DNA of 64,000 nt from Palsa-504 sp963834685. GTDB taxonomy: Bacteria; Actinomycetota; Actinomycetes; Streptosporangiales; Streptosporangiaceae. Shown here in pieces: positions 1-13,605 of the stretch. The translations under genes were made by a program, and so were the position numbers. The stretch covers positions 434,001-498,000 of the forward strand of contig CAWICW010000014.1 in NCBI GenBank assembly GCA_963834685.1. Reading direction: 5' to 3'. Under the pieces are notes generated by a model that was not told the DNA's origin, ran no database searches, and saw only the letters and a list, made by a program, of their open reading frames with translations. The first letter of the stretch is position 1; each line of letters opens with the position of its first letter.

Positions 1-1
1 G

Positions 2-309
2 CACGCCGAGTCCGAACTCGACCGGGCCCTGGACGCCGGGGCGACGGTCATCGGCGTCAACGCGCGGAACCTGGCCACGCTCAAGGTGGACCGGGGGATC
101 TTCGGCCGGATTGCGGGTCGCATCCCGGAAGGGATCGTCAAGGTCGCCGAGTCCGGCGTCCGCGGGCCGCGTGACCTGCTGGCCTACGCCGCGTCCGGCG
201 CGGACGCGGTACTGGTGGGCGAGAGCCTGGTCACCGAGAAGGATCCGCGCAGCGCCGTCGCCGACCTGGTGACCGCGGGCTCGCACCCCGCGCTCCGGGG
301 CGAACGCGG

Positions 310-313
<4 letters not shown>
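2..313 (+). CDS. trpC: Indole-3-glycerol phosphate synthase, 3' end (partial)
   Basis: Only the C-terminal ~103 codons are present; the start lies before the window. The product closes the indole ring of indole-3-glycerol phosphate in tryptophan synthesis (cytoplasmic TIM barrel). The visible part carries the late-barrel motifs of the family: 'VIGVNARNL' near the left edge, 'VAESGV' and 'ADAVLVGESLV', which line the phosphate-binding end of the barrel. The TGA stop overlaps the GTG start of trpB in a GTGA arrangement, indicating translational coupling within a trpC-trpB-trpA operon. Identification rests on these motifs plus the two following trp genes. Confidence 0.95.
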
Positions 314-1535
<1,222 letters not shown>

Positions 1536-1539
<4 letters not shown>

Positions 1540-2366
1540 ACTCGGTCGCCGTCACCTTCGGCAAGGCCACCGCCGACAATCGCGCCGCGCTGGTCGGCTA
1601 CCTGCCCGCCGGGTTCCCCACCGTGGACGGCGCCATCGAGGCGGCCCGGGCCATGGCCGCGGCCGGGGCCGACATCATCGAGATCGGGCTGCCCTACTCC
1701 GACCCGCTGATTGACGGGCCGGTGATCGCCGAGGCCGTGCACCGCGCGCTGAGCGCGGGCACCAAGGTCGCCGACGTGCTCCGCACCGTCGAGGCGGTGG
1801 CCGCCGCGGGCGTCCCGGTCCTGGTCATGACCTACTGGAACCCGGTCGACCGGTACGGCGTGCGCGCGTTCGCTCGCGACCTGGCCCGGGCGGGCGGCTC
1901 GGGCCTGATCACTCCCGACCTGTCGCCCGAGGAAGCCGGCCCCTGGCTGGAGGCTTCCGACGAGCACGGCCTGGACCGGGTGTTCCTGGTCGCGCCGAGC
2001 TCCACCGACCAGCGGATCGCCACCATCACCGCCGCGTGCCGCGGCTTCGTCTACGCCGCCTCGCTGATGGGCATCACCGGCACCCGGGACGCGGTCAGCG
2101 GCCACGCGGGGAGCCTGGTCCAGCGGATCCGCCCGCACACCGACCTGCCGGTGGCCGTCGGCCTTGGCGTGAGCAACGGCGCCCAGGCCGCGCAGGTCGC
2201 CGCGTTCGCGGACGGGGTGATCGTAGGCTCCGCCTTCGTCCGCCGCCTCCTCGACGCCGCGGACGCCGCGGACGCCGCAGACGCCGCGGCCGCCGCGGGA
2301 ACCGGCGCCATCGCCGAGCTCACCGCCGAACTGTCCGCCGCCCTCCGCCGGCCCGCCCACTCATAG
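1536..2366 (+). CDS. trpA: Tryptophan synthase alpha chain
   Basis: The 276-residue protein cleaves indole-3-glycerol phosphate to indole and glyceraldehyde-3-phosphate and partners with TrpB. Family motifs are clear: 'GYLPAGFPT' near the N-terminus, 'EIGLPYSDPLIDGPVI' with the catalytic Glu and Asp, and 'YAASLMGITGTR' further on. I chose GTG at 1536 because it overlaps the trpB stop (GTGA) and gives the usual N-terminus; an open frame continues upstream inside trpB but is only a shadow. The C-terminus holds an odd low-complexity run of Asp-Ala-Ala repeats (about 2250-2295), probably from slippage. Confidence 0.96.
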
Positions 2367-2411
2367 CGCATTCTCAGCTGTACCTCAGAAGGACGGAGTA
2401 ACGTCGCGAGG

Positions 2412-3326
2412 GTGGTGCTCGGCTCGCTTCCCGGGGGACGACCCCCCTGGGACCCCCCGCTGGCGTCCATCGGAAGCCCGAGCCCGGCGGCCTGGCGGTT
2501 CGGGCCGTTGCCGGTCCGGGCCTACGCGCTGTGCGTTGCCGCCGGGATCGTCGTCGCCGTGGTCGTGGCGAGCCGCCGGTACCGGCGCGGCGGCGGCGGC
2601 CGCGGGGTCATCCTGGACGTGGCCGCCTGGGCCGTTCCGTTCGGCCTGATCGGTGCCGCCGCGCACGCGATGCTCATCGCCACCCGGCACGACTTCACCC
2701 ACACGCAGCGCCTGTGGCACGCCGCCGCCGTCGGGGTCGCGGCCATCGGTGTCCCCGGCGCCGTGATCCTCGGCGCCGCCGGGGCCTGGATCGCCTGCCG
2801 CCGGGCGGGGGAGCGGCTAGGCCCGGTCGCGGGCGCGGCCGCGCCCGCGCTGATGTTCGGCCTGGCCGTCGGCGGCCTGGGCAACTGGTGGACCCAGCAG
2901 TTCTACGGGCCGCCTTCGACCTGGTGGTGGGCGGTCCCGATCTCACCCACGTACCGGGCGCCCGGTTACGAGAATTACGGCACCTTCCAGCCCGCCTTCT
3001 TGTACCAGTCGCTGTGGGACGTCGCGGTGGGCCTCGGCGTGATCTGGGCCGCCCGCCGGTTCGCGCTATCCGGCGAGCGCACCTTCCTGCTGTGCGCCGC
3101 CTGCTATGCGGTGGGCAGCTTCTGGGTCGAGTCGGTGCGCATCGGCCCGCTGCCGCAGGTCCTCGGCGTCCGTTACGGCGCGCTCGGCGACGTGGCGGTC
3201 TTCGTGCTAGCCGTGGCTGGTCTATACCTGACCCGGTCGGAACCCATCCCACCAGCGCGGACGTACGTCAAGCCAGGACCCGGGGCTCTGGTGGACGATT
3301 CTTCTGGTGATGTAATGTCTATGTAA
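2412..3326 (+). CDS. lgt: Prolipoprotein diacylglyceryl transferase homologue, divergent signature residues
   Basis: A 304-residue polytopic membrane protein (about seven hydrophobic segments). Its place directly after trpA matches mycobacterial order (trpA-lgt). Lgt moves diacylglycerol from phosphatidylglycerol to the lipobox Cys of prolipoproteins. Retained landmarks are 'PVRAYAL' near residue 34, 'GLGNWW' at 155-160, 'QPAFLYQS' at 193-200 and 'VESVR' at 239-243. Several usual residues are changed: the Arg of the G-R-x-G-N-F signature is Gly155, the following Glu is Gln163, the FLYE Glu is Gln199, the Arg expected at 236 is Ser, and the GARLYH loop reads 'GAAAHAM' (81-87). The N-terminus (residues ~5-20) is encoded by a G/C-tract repeat. 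It may be a degenerate or re-purposed paralogue; the fold call is firm, activity is doubtful. Confidence 0.8.
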   Translation: MVLGSLPGGRPPWDPPLASIGSPSPAAWRFGPLPVRAYALCVAAGIVVAVVVASRRYRRGGGGRGVILDVAAWAVPFGLIGAAAHAMLIATRHDFTHTQRLWHAAAVGVAAIGVPGAVILGAAGAWIACRRAGERLGPVAGAAAPALMFGLAVGGLGNWWTQQFYGPPSTWWWAVPISPTYRAPGYENYGTFQPAFLYQSLWDVAVGLGVIWAARRFALSGERTFLLCAACYAVGSFWVESVRIGPLPQVLGVRYGALGDVAVFVLAVAGLYLTRSEPIPPARTYVKPGPGALVDDSSGDVMSM

Positions 3327-3384
3327 CAGGGCCAGTGTCGTCCCGGACGCACGGACGTGGCGTATCGAGACGACAGGAGAGCGC

Positions 3385-7981
<4,597 letters not shown>

Positions 7982-7989
<8 letters not shown>

Positions 7990-9457
7990 CCCGAAGGGCT
8001 TCATGACCACGCCCCGCGAGACCCCGACCCGTCGTCCCGTCGACCTGCGGCTGCTCGACTGGCGCGAGGTCTACGAGCCGTTCGCGCCCCGCCGGCTGGA
8101 ACGGCAGGCGGGCCGGTGCATGGACTGCGGCATTCCGTTCTGCCACCACGGGTGCCCGCTGGGCAACCTGATCCCGGAGTGGAACGACCTGGTCTGGCGG
8201 CACGACTGGCGGGAGGCCGCCGACCGCCTGCACGCCACCAACAACTTCCCCGAGTTCACCGGGCGGCTTTGCCCAGCGCCGTGCGAAGCCGCCTGTGTGC
8301 TCGGGATCAACGCCGATCCCGTCACGATCAAGCAGGTCGAGGTGGAGATCATCGACCGGGCCTTCGCGTCCGGCTGGGTGGCGCCCCGGCCCCCGGCGGC
8401 CCGGTCCGGCCGCACGGCGGCGGTGATCGGCTCGGGCCCGGCCGGGCTCGCGGCGGCCCAGCAGCTGACCCGGGCCGGTCACGCGGTCACCGTGTTCGAA
8501 CGCGACGACGCGCCCGGCGGCCTGCTGCGCTACGGCATTCCCGAGTTCAAGCTGGAGAAGCGGCACCTGGACCGGCGGCTGGACCAGATGCGGGCCGAGG
8601 GTACCGAGTTCCGCTGCGGCGTCGAGGCCGGGACCGACATCACCGCCGCTGAGCTACGGTCCTCCTTTGACGCGATCGTGCTCTGCGGCGGCGCGCGGGT
8701 GCCGCGCGACCTGCCGCTGCCCGGCCGGCCGCTGGCCGGCATCTATCAGGCCATGGAGTACCTGCCGCTGGCCAATCGCGTGGTCGCGGCCGACCACGCC
8801 CGCCGCGACACGCGGCCAGGTCGGCAGAGCCCGGCCGAGCCGGCCATCAGCGCCCGCGGGCGGCACGTGGTCATCATCGGCGGCGGCGACACCGGAGCGG
8901 ACTGCCTGGGCACCGCTCACCGGCAGGGCGCGGCGTCGGTCACCCAGCTCGAGATCCTGCCCCGCCCGCCCGCGGTCCGGCCCGGCCACCAGCCCTGGCC
9001 GACCTACCCGATGATCTACCGGGTCTCCAGCGCGCACGAGGAAGGCGGGGACCGCGCCTACGCGGTCTCCACGCTGGAGTTCCTCGGCGACGAGCAGGGG
9101 CGGGTCCGGGCGCTGCGGGTGGCCGATGCGGACGGGTTCGACCCGGTGCCCGGCACCGAACGCGAGCTGCCCTGTGATCTGGTGCTGCTGGCCATGGGTT
9201 TCACCGGAGCCGAACGGCCGGGACTGCTCACCGAACTCGGCGTGGACTTCGACGCCCGCGGCAACGTCGGCCGAGACGCCCAGTACGCGACCTCGGTGCC
9301 CGGCGTGTTCACGGCCGGCGACATGGGCCGCGGCCAGTCGCTGATCGTCTGGGCCATCGCCGAAGGCCGCAGTGCCGCCGCCGCGGTCGACCGTTACCTG
9401 GGTGGAACCTCCCACCTGCCCGTGCCGATTCCGCCTACGGCCCGTCCGCTTACCTGA
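7982..9457 (+). CDS. gltD: Glutamate synthase small subunit
   Basis: The 491-residue iron-sulfur flavoprotein passes electrons from NADPH through FAD and 4Fe-4S clusters to GltB. N-terminal cluster cysteines are visible as C46, C49, C54, C58 and C97, C101, C105. The FAD-binding motif is 'GSGPAGLAAAQ' (150-160), and the NADPH-binding motif 'GGGDTGADCLG' lies near residue 300. 'GVFTAGDMGRG' near the C-terminus is the second FAD contact typical of the family. The ATG at 7982 overlaps the gltB stop by 8 bases, so the two subunits are co-translated. Length and motifs are normal. Confidence 0.97.
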
Positions 9458-9541
9458 TTCCCCCGGCGAAATGCCCGCGGATGCATAATCTGTGGGGGTA
9501 AATGACCTGATACGTCGGTAGGTCGGGGAACGGAACGACGA

Positions 9542-10897
9542 ATGGCGAGATGTCCGAACGGTCACGAATCGGTCACAGACGACTTCTGTGACGCCTGCGG
9601 AACGCATATTGCCTCGAGTCCGGGCCGCGTGGTCGGCAAGCATCACGCCGGCGGCACGCGCCCGGTGGGCAGTCCCGATGACACGTGTCCGTGGTGCGGG
9701 AACCCGAGCTCTGGCCAGTTCTGCGAACAATGCGGCTTCCGGGTCCGCCGCCCATTCACCGCCCTTACCGAGCCCCCGACCGCTACCGGACCACAGTCCG
9801 CAGCCGAGCCCGCAGCCGGACCACAGTCCGCAGCCGAGCCTCAGCTTCCGCCTGAGCCCCAACCCTGGCCGAAGCCCGAACCCTCGCCGAAGACCGAGTC
9901 GCCGCCGGAGCCGCCGTCCGGCGCCCCTGCCTGGTCCACGGTGACCTCGTGGTCCGCCGCCTCGGCCCCGCTCGCCGCTCCGGCGTCCGCCGTCGCTTCG
10001 AGTGCACCCGAATCACTGTTCCCGCGCCTGCCGCCACCGCCGGAGCCGCTGGCCGAGCCGGAACGGCCCGCATTCCTGGACTGGTTCAAATCGCCGGAGC
10101 CCGCCGCCGAGCCAGCGCGCGCCGCCGAGCCGGAGCCCGCCGCCCAGCCGGAGCGCGCCGCCGAGCCAGCGCGCGCCGCCCAGCCGGAGGTCGCCGCCGA
10201 GCCGGAGGTCGCCGCCGAGCCGGAGCCCGCCGCCTCACCCGACTGGCTGAGACCGCCGGGATCGCCCGCCGACCCGTCCGCTGGCGACCAACCCGATCAG
10301 CACGCGCCGCTGGGTGAGCCGGTATCGCGGGATGCCGCCGACTCGTATTCCTGGTCCGCGCACGAGGTCTCCCCAGCGCTGCCGTCCCCCGCCCCGCCCA
10401 GGCCGCCCGCTTCGTCACCCGGCCCGGACGCGGACGCGGCACAGGTCTCGCCTTCGCCGTCGGTCCCGCCTACCGCCCCCATGCCGAAGTTCACCCCGAC
10501 CACCTGGTCGGTGGTGGTCACGTTGGACCGGGTGTACTACGACCGCATGCAGCTCAAGAGGGGTCTGGGCGGCCCGGCCGTGGCGTTCCCGGCGTTCAGC
10601 ACCGAACGGCGATTCCAGCTCAACGGAAAGCAGATGCGGATCGGGCGGCGCAGCGCGGCCCGGGGCGTGGAACCGGAGATAGACCTGTCCGGGCCGCCTG
10701 TGGACCCCGGCATCAGCCGCCTGCACGCGCTGCTACTCCCCGCCTCGGACGGCTCGTGGGCCGTACTCGACCCGGGTTCGGCCAATGGCACGCTGCTCAA
10801 CGGCCAAGAGATAGTGCCCGGAGACCTGATCCCGCTACGCGACGGCGACCGGATCAACCTCGGGGCCTGGACCGCGATCACCCTGCGCCGCGAGTAG
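9542..10897 (+). CDS. Zinc-ribbon FHA domain protein (first copy)
   Basis: A 451-residue protein with three parts. Residues ~1-65 hold two zinc-ribbon Cys pairs ('CPNGH', 'CDACG', 'CPWCG', 'CEQCG'). Residues ~75-330 are a Pro/Glu/Ala-rich linker with tandem repeats. Residues ~355-451 form an FHA phosphothreonine-reading domain ('MRIGRRS', 'ISRLHA', 'GSANGTLLNG'). It opens a cluster with a PknG-like kinase and two PP2C phosphatases, so it is a likely substrate or reader of that kinase (inference). It is paralogous to the FHA protein at 17849-18817: the zinc ribbons and FHA match closely while the linkers differ. No strong ribosome site is visible at ATG 9542. Confidence 0.85.
   Translation: MARCPNGHESVTDDFCDACGTHIASSPGRVVGKHHAGGTRPVGSPDDTCPWCGNPSSGQFCEQCGFRVRRPFTALTEPPTATGPQSAAEPAAGPQSAAEPQLPPEPQPWPKPEPSPKTESPPEPPSGAPAWSTVTSWSAASAPLAAPASAVASSAPESLFPRLPPPPEPLAEPERPAFLDWFKSPEPAAEPARAAEPEPAAQPERAAEPARAAQPEVAAEPEVAAEPEPAASPDWLRPPGSPADPSAGDQPDQHAPLGEPVSRDAADSYSWSAHEVSPALPSPAPPRPPASSPGPDADAAQVSPSPSVPPTAPMPKFTPTTWSVVVTLDRVYYDRMQLKRGLGGPAVAFPAFSTERRFQLNGKQMRIGRRSAARGVEPEIDLSGPPVDPGISRLHALLLPASDGSWAVLDPGSANGTLLNGQEIVPGDLIPLRDGDRINLGAWTAITLRRE
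9786..9840 (+). repeat. 30-bp tandem duplication in the FHA linker
   Basis: A 25-base unit at 9786-9810 recurs exactly at 9816-9840 with a 30-base period, encoding repeated Pro-Gln-Ser-Ala-Ala-Glu-Pro. Further imperfect Pro-Glu/Ala-Ala repeats run from about 10095 to 10235. This suggests expansion of the linker by slippage. Confidence 0.75.
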
Positions 10898-11024
10898 TAT
10901 CTCCGTGCCATGAACCCCAACCCGCCCGCTTGCGTTCACCCAAAGTAGTCCTGAATTGCGGGCAAAATAGAGGACGTCATGGTGCGTCGGTTCCGATGAC
11001 GGGAGCGTGCATTGCGGGGCGGCG

Positions 11025-12380
11025 ATGAGCACCACGGTCACCGGTAGCCCGCCGCGGGGGCAGACCGCATCCCACCGGCGCGGCTCGGGGGAACAGGCCG
11101 CACCGCGGGCACGACGCCGGTTCAGGCTCCCGCGGGCCTCGACCACCCCGGGCCAGCTCTGGCTCATCCGGGCCGGCCTGGTTATCGTGTGCCTGGCCTG
11201 GGGCGCGCTGGCCACGCTGACGGTCATCCAGCACACGTCGGCGGCGCACGACGTAGCCGCCACCGACGAAACGCTCAGCCTGAACGCTCAGCAGATCTAC
11301 CAGTCACTCGCCGACGCCGACGTCACCGTCTCCACCGCTTACCTGTACGGGCGGACGGGCCCGTACGCGGACCGGGCGCGCTACCAGCACGACATCGCGG
11401 TCGCCGCCGGCGACCTGAAGGTCGCCACGGCCGCGAGCGGCAACTCCAGCGTCGGGGCCAGCCTGAGCACGTTGTCCGCCGCCCTGCCGGTCTACACCGG
11501 CTACGTCGAGGACGGCCAGATCTACAACTCGCTGGGCTACCCGGCGGGCGGCTCGTTCATCCAGGTGGCGTCCGAGGAGATGCACGTCACCATGCTGCCC
11601 GCCGCGCGCAGCGTGTACGCGCAGGAGAACGCCCAGCTTATGAGGGCCAGCGCGCAGGCCACCGGGCTTCCGCTAGCCGTTATCACCCTGGTGGCCGGCC
11701 TGGCCGTCCTCGTCCTGCTGTTGCGGACCCAGCGGTGGCTGTCGCGGCGCACCCACCGGACCATGAACATCGGCCTGTTCCTCGCGTCCGTGGCCACGGT
11801 CGCGGCGCTCATCTGGCTCGTCGTCGCTCTGGCCGGGGGCCGCTCCGATCTGCTGCAGGCCACCAAGCACGGCTCTGGCCCGGCGCAGACGCTGGCCCAG
11901 GCCGACATCACGGCCCTGCAGGCGCGCGGCGACCAGACCCTCAACCTGATCTCGCGCACCGGCGACGCCAACTTCCAGCAGGACTTCCACGCCGCGCAGA
12001 GCCAGCTGAGCACCGATCTGAGCGGCGCCGGCGCGCAGAGCGCGGCCGACGGTGCCGGGCCGATCTCGGCCGCCGCGCACACCGCGACCGCCTGGTTCGC
12101 GGTCAACCAGCGCGCGCAGCGGCTGGACGCCGCAGCCGATTACGGCGCCGAGACCCAGCTGGAGATAGGGTCCGGGCCGGGCACCGCGGGCACGCTGTTC
12201 AGCCAGCTCGAGTCCGACCTGGAGGCCGCGATCACTGCCGATCAGGCCGTCTTCGCCTCGAACGCGGCGGCGGGCTCGGACGCGTTCGGCGGCCTGGAAG
12301 CCGGCGTCATCGCGGCGGCCCTGGTCATGGCGGCCGGCTGCGGGTGGGGCCTGACCCGGCGCCTGGCGGAGTACCGATGA
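11025..12380 (+). CDS. Four-TM sensor-like membrane protein (GlnX-like)
   Basis: A 451-residue membrane protein. Predicted helices lie near residues 45-68, 213-231, 247-270 and 422-445. Between TM1-TM2 and TM3-TM4 are two outer helical regions of about 150 residues each, like paired four-helix-bundle sensor domains. This topology and its place upstream of a PknG-like kinase resemble mycobacterial GlnX, which with lipoprotein GlnH signals amino-acid availability to PknG. No GlnH-type binding protein is present in this cluster. I chose ATG 11025 (GC-rich purine stretch ~8 bases upstream) over the in-frame GTG at 11007, which sits too close to its GGGAG. The stop overlaps the next gene (ATGA). 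GlnX-like function is inference from topology and context. Confidence 0.7.
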   Translation: MSTTVTGSPPRGQTASHRRGSGEQAAPRARRRFRLPRASTTPGQLWLIRAGLVIVCLAWGALATLTVIQHTSAAHDVAATDETLSLNAQQIYQSLADADVTVSTAYLYGRTGPYADRARYQHDIAVAAGDLKVATAASGNSSVGASLSTLSAALPVYTGYVEDGQIYNSLGYPAGGSFIQVASEEMHVTMLPAARSVYAQENAQLMRASAQATGLPLAVITLVAGLAVLVLLLRTQRWLSRRTHRTMNIGLFLASVATVAALIWLVVALAGGRSDLLQATKHGSGPAQTLAQADITALQARGDQTLNLISRTGDANFQQDFHAAQSQLSTDLSGAGAQSAADGAGPISAAAHTATAWFAVNQRAQRLDAAADYGAETQLEIGSGPGTAGTLFSQLESDLEAAITADQAVFASNAAAGSDAFGGLEAGVIAAALVMAAGCGWGLTRRLAEYR

Positions 12381-13600
12381 CCGTCCCGGTGCTGACCAAG
12401 GAGCGAGCGCCGGCCATAGTGCAGGCGGCGGTCGCCGAGCGCGACGCCATCCAGGCCAACCTGCTCGAGCTGGACGGCAGCTTCGGCAAGCGGCTGCTGG
12501 AGGGGGCCGCGCTCAGCGGACAGACCAAGCGGCGCTGGGAAACGACCGCGGCCAGCCTGGCCAACCTGTGGCAGATCTACTCGGCCTACTCGGCTGTCGT
12601 CGACCGGGCCGCCGACGCGGTTAACGGGCATCTCGGACCGCGGGAGCTGGCCGCGATCACCAACCTGCTCACCGGGCCGTCCATCCAGCTGGCTGCCGGG
12701 CCCGCACCGCTGGCCGGCCGCGACCTGGCCGACTCCGGCCGCGAGAACCTGACCGTGGTCGCGGCGGTGACCCGGATGCGGCGCGCCTTCGGCCCGATCA
12801 CCGAGGTGGTCTCGGCCGTGGAGCAGGTGGTGAACGAGATGACCGCCAAGTTGGACGTGCTCGGCGCCGAGCTGGGCCGGGTGACGCCGCTGGCCGCCTC
12901 GCTCGCCGATGAAGCCCTGACCGGGAACCTGGCCGCGGCCGAGAGCAAGCTGTCCCGGCTGCGCGCCACGCTGAGCTCCGATCCGCTCTCGCTGTGGCAG
13001 GGCGGCCCGGACCCGACGGCCGGGACCGTCGACACGTCGGGCGCGGACCGGCTGCAGGACCGGGTCGCGGCCACCGTGACCCGGGTCGACGAGCTGGTCC
13101 GGCTGCGGGAGGACGCGCGGCAGCGCATCGCCGAGGTGACGACGGCCGCCGGCACAGCGCGCGCCGCCTACGAGGACGCCGCCGCAGCCTGGCAGCGGGC
13201 CGCGGCCAAGATCGCCGCCGAGGCGCTGCCCGCTCAGCCGCCCGGCCTCGCCGACCTGACCGTCCGGCTGGCCGACCTCGACACGCTGCTGGCCGCCGGG
13301 CGCTGGGCCCGGCTCGCCTCCGAGCTGGATGAGATCGAACGAGAGCTCGCCACGGCCGCCGGGAGTTTCCGTGATACCGAACGGACCGTGGTGGGCGCCA
13401 TGAGCCGCCGCGACGAGCTGCGCGGGCTGCTTGGTGCCTACCAGGCCAAGGCGGCCCGTTTGGGCGCGGCAGAAGACCCCGCCCTGACCGAACGCTACAA
13501 CCGCGCCCGCGGGCTGCTGTGGACCGCGCCCTGCGACCTCGCGGCCGCCGCGGACGCGGTGACCGGCTACCAGCAGGCCATCCTGGCGCTAGGAGGATAG
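12377..13600 (+). CDS. Conserved helical/coiled-coil protein of the pknG cluster
   Basis: A 407-residue protein without signal peptide or TM segment; I do not recognise a named domain. It is almost entirely Ala/Leu/Glu/Arg-rich helix, with long heptad-like stretches around residues 130-300 ('VEQVVNEMTAKLDVLGAEL') and 320-400, suggesting a cytoplasmic coiled-coil partner. ATG 12377 overlaps the stop of the sensor gene, so production is coupled to it. Its final codons contain AGGAGG, which serves as the ribosome site for the kinase gene. Position between sensor and kinase suggests an adaptor; that is inference. An upstream open frame running through the sensor gene is a shadow and was ignored. 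Confidence 0.75.
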   Translation: MTVPVLTKERAPAIVQAAVAERDAIQANLLELDGSFGKRLLEGAALSGQTKRRWETTAASLANLWQIYSAYSAVVDRAADAVNGHLGPRELAAITNLLTGPSIQLAAGPAPLAGRDLADSGRENLTVVAAVTRMRRAFGPITEVVSAVEQVVNEMTAKLDVLGAELGRVTPLAASLADEALTGNLAAAESKLSRLRATLSSDPLSLWQGGPDPTAGTVDTSGADRLQDRVAATVTRVDELVRLREDARQRIAEVTTAAGTARAAYEDAAAAWQRAAAKIAAEALPAQPPGLADLTVRLADLDTLLAAGRWARLASELDEIERELATAAGSFRDTERTVVGAMSRRDELRGLLGAYQAKAARLGAAEDPALTERYNRARGLLWTAPCDLAAAADAVTGYQQAILALGG

Positions 13601-13605
13601 CCGCG

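Noticed and set aside
9786..10240. CRISPR-like direct repeats in the FHA linker
   Set aside because: Repeats are in frame, code for Pro/Glu/Ala linker, and have no unique spacers.
11189..12376. Upstream extension of the coiled-coil protein frame through the sensor gene
   Set aside because: The sensor frame has clear membrane helices, and ATG 12377 overlaps its stop as expected for coupled genes.
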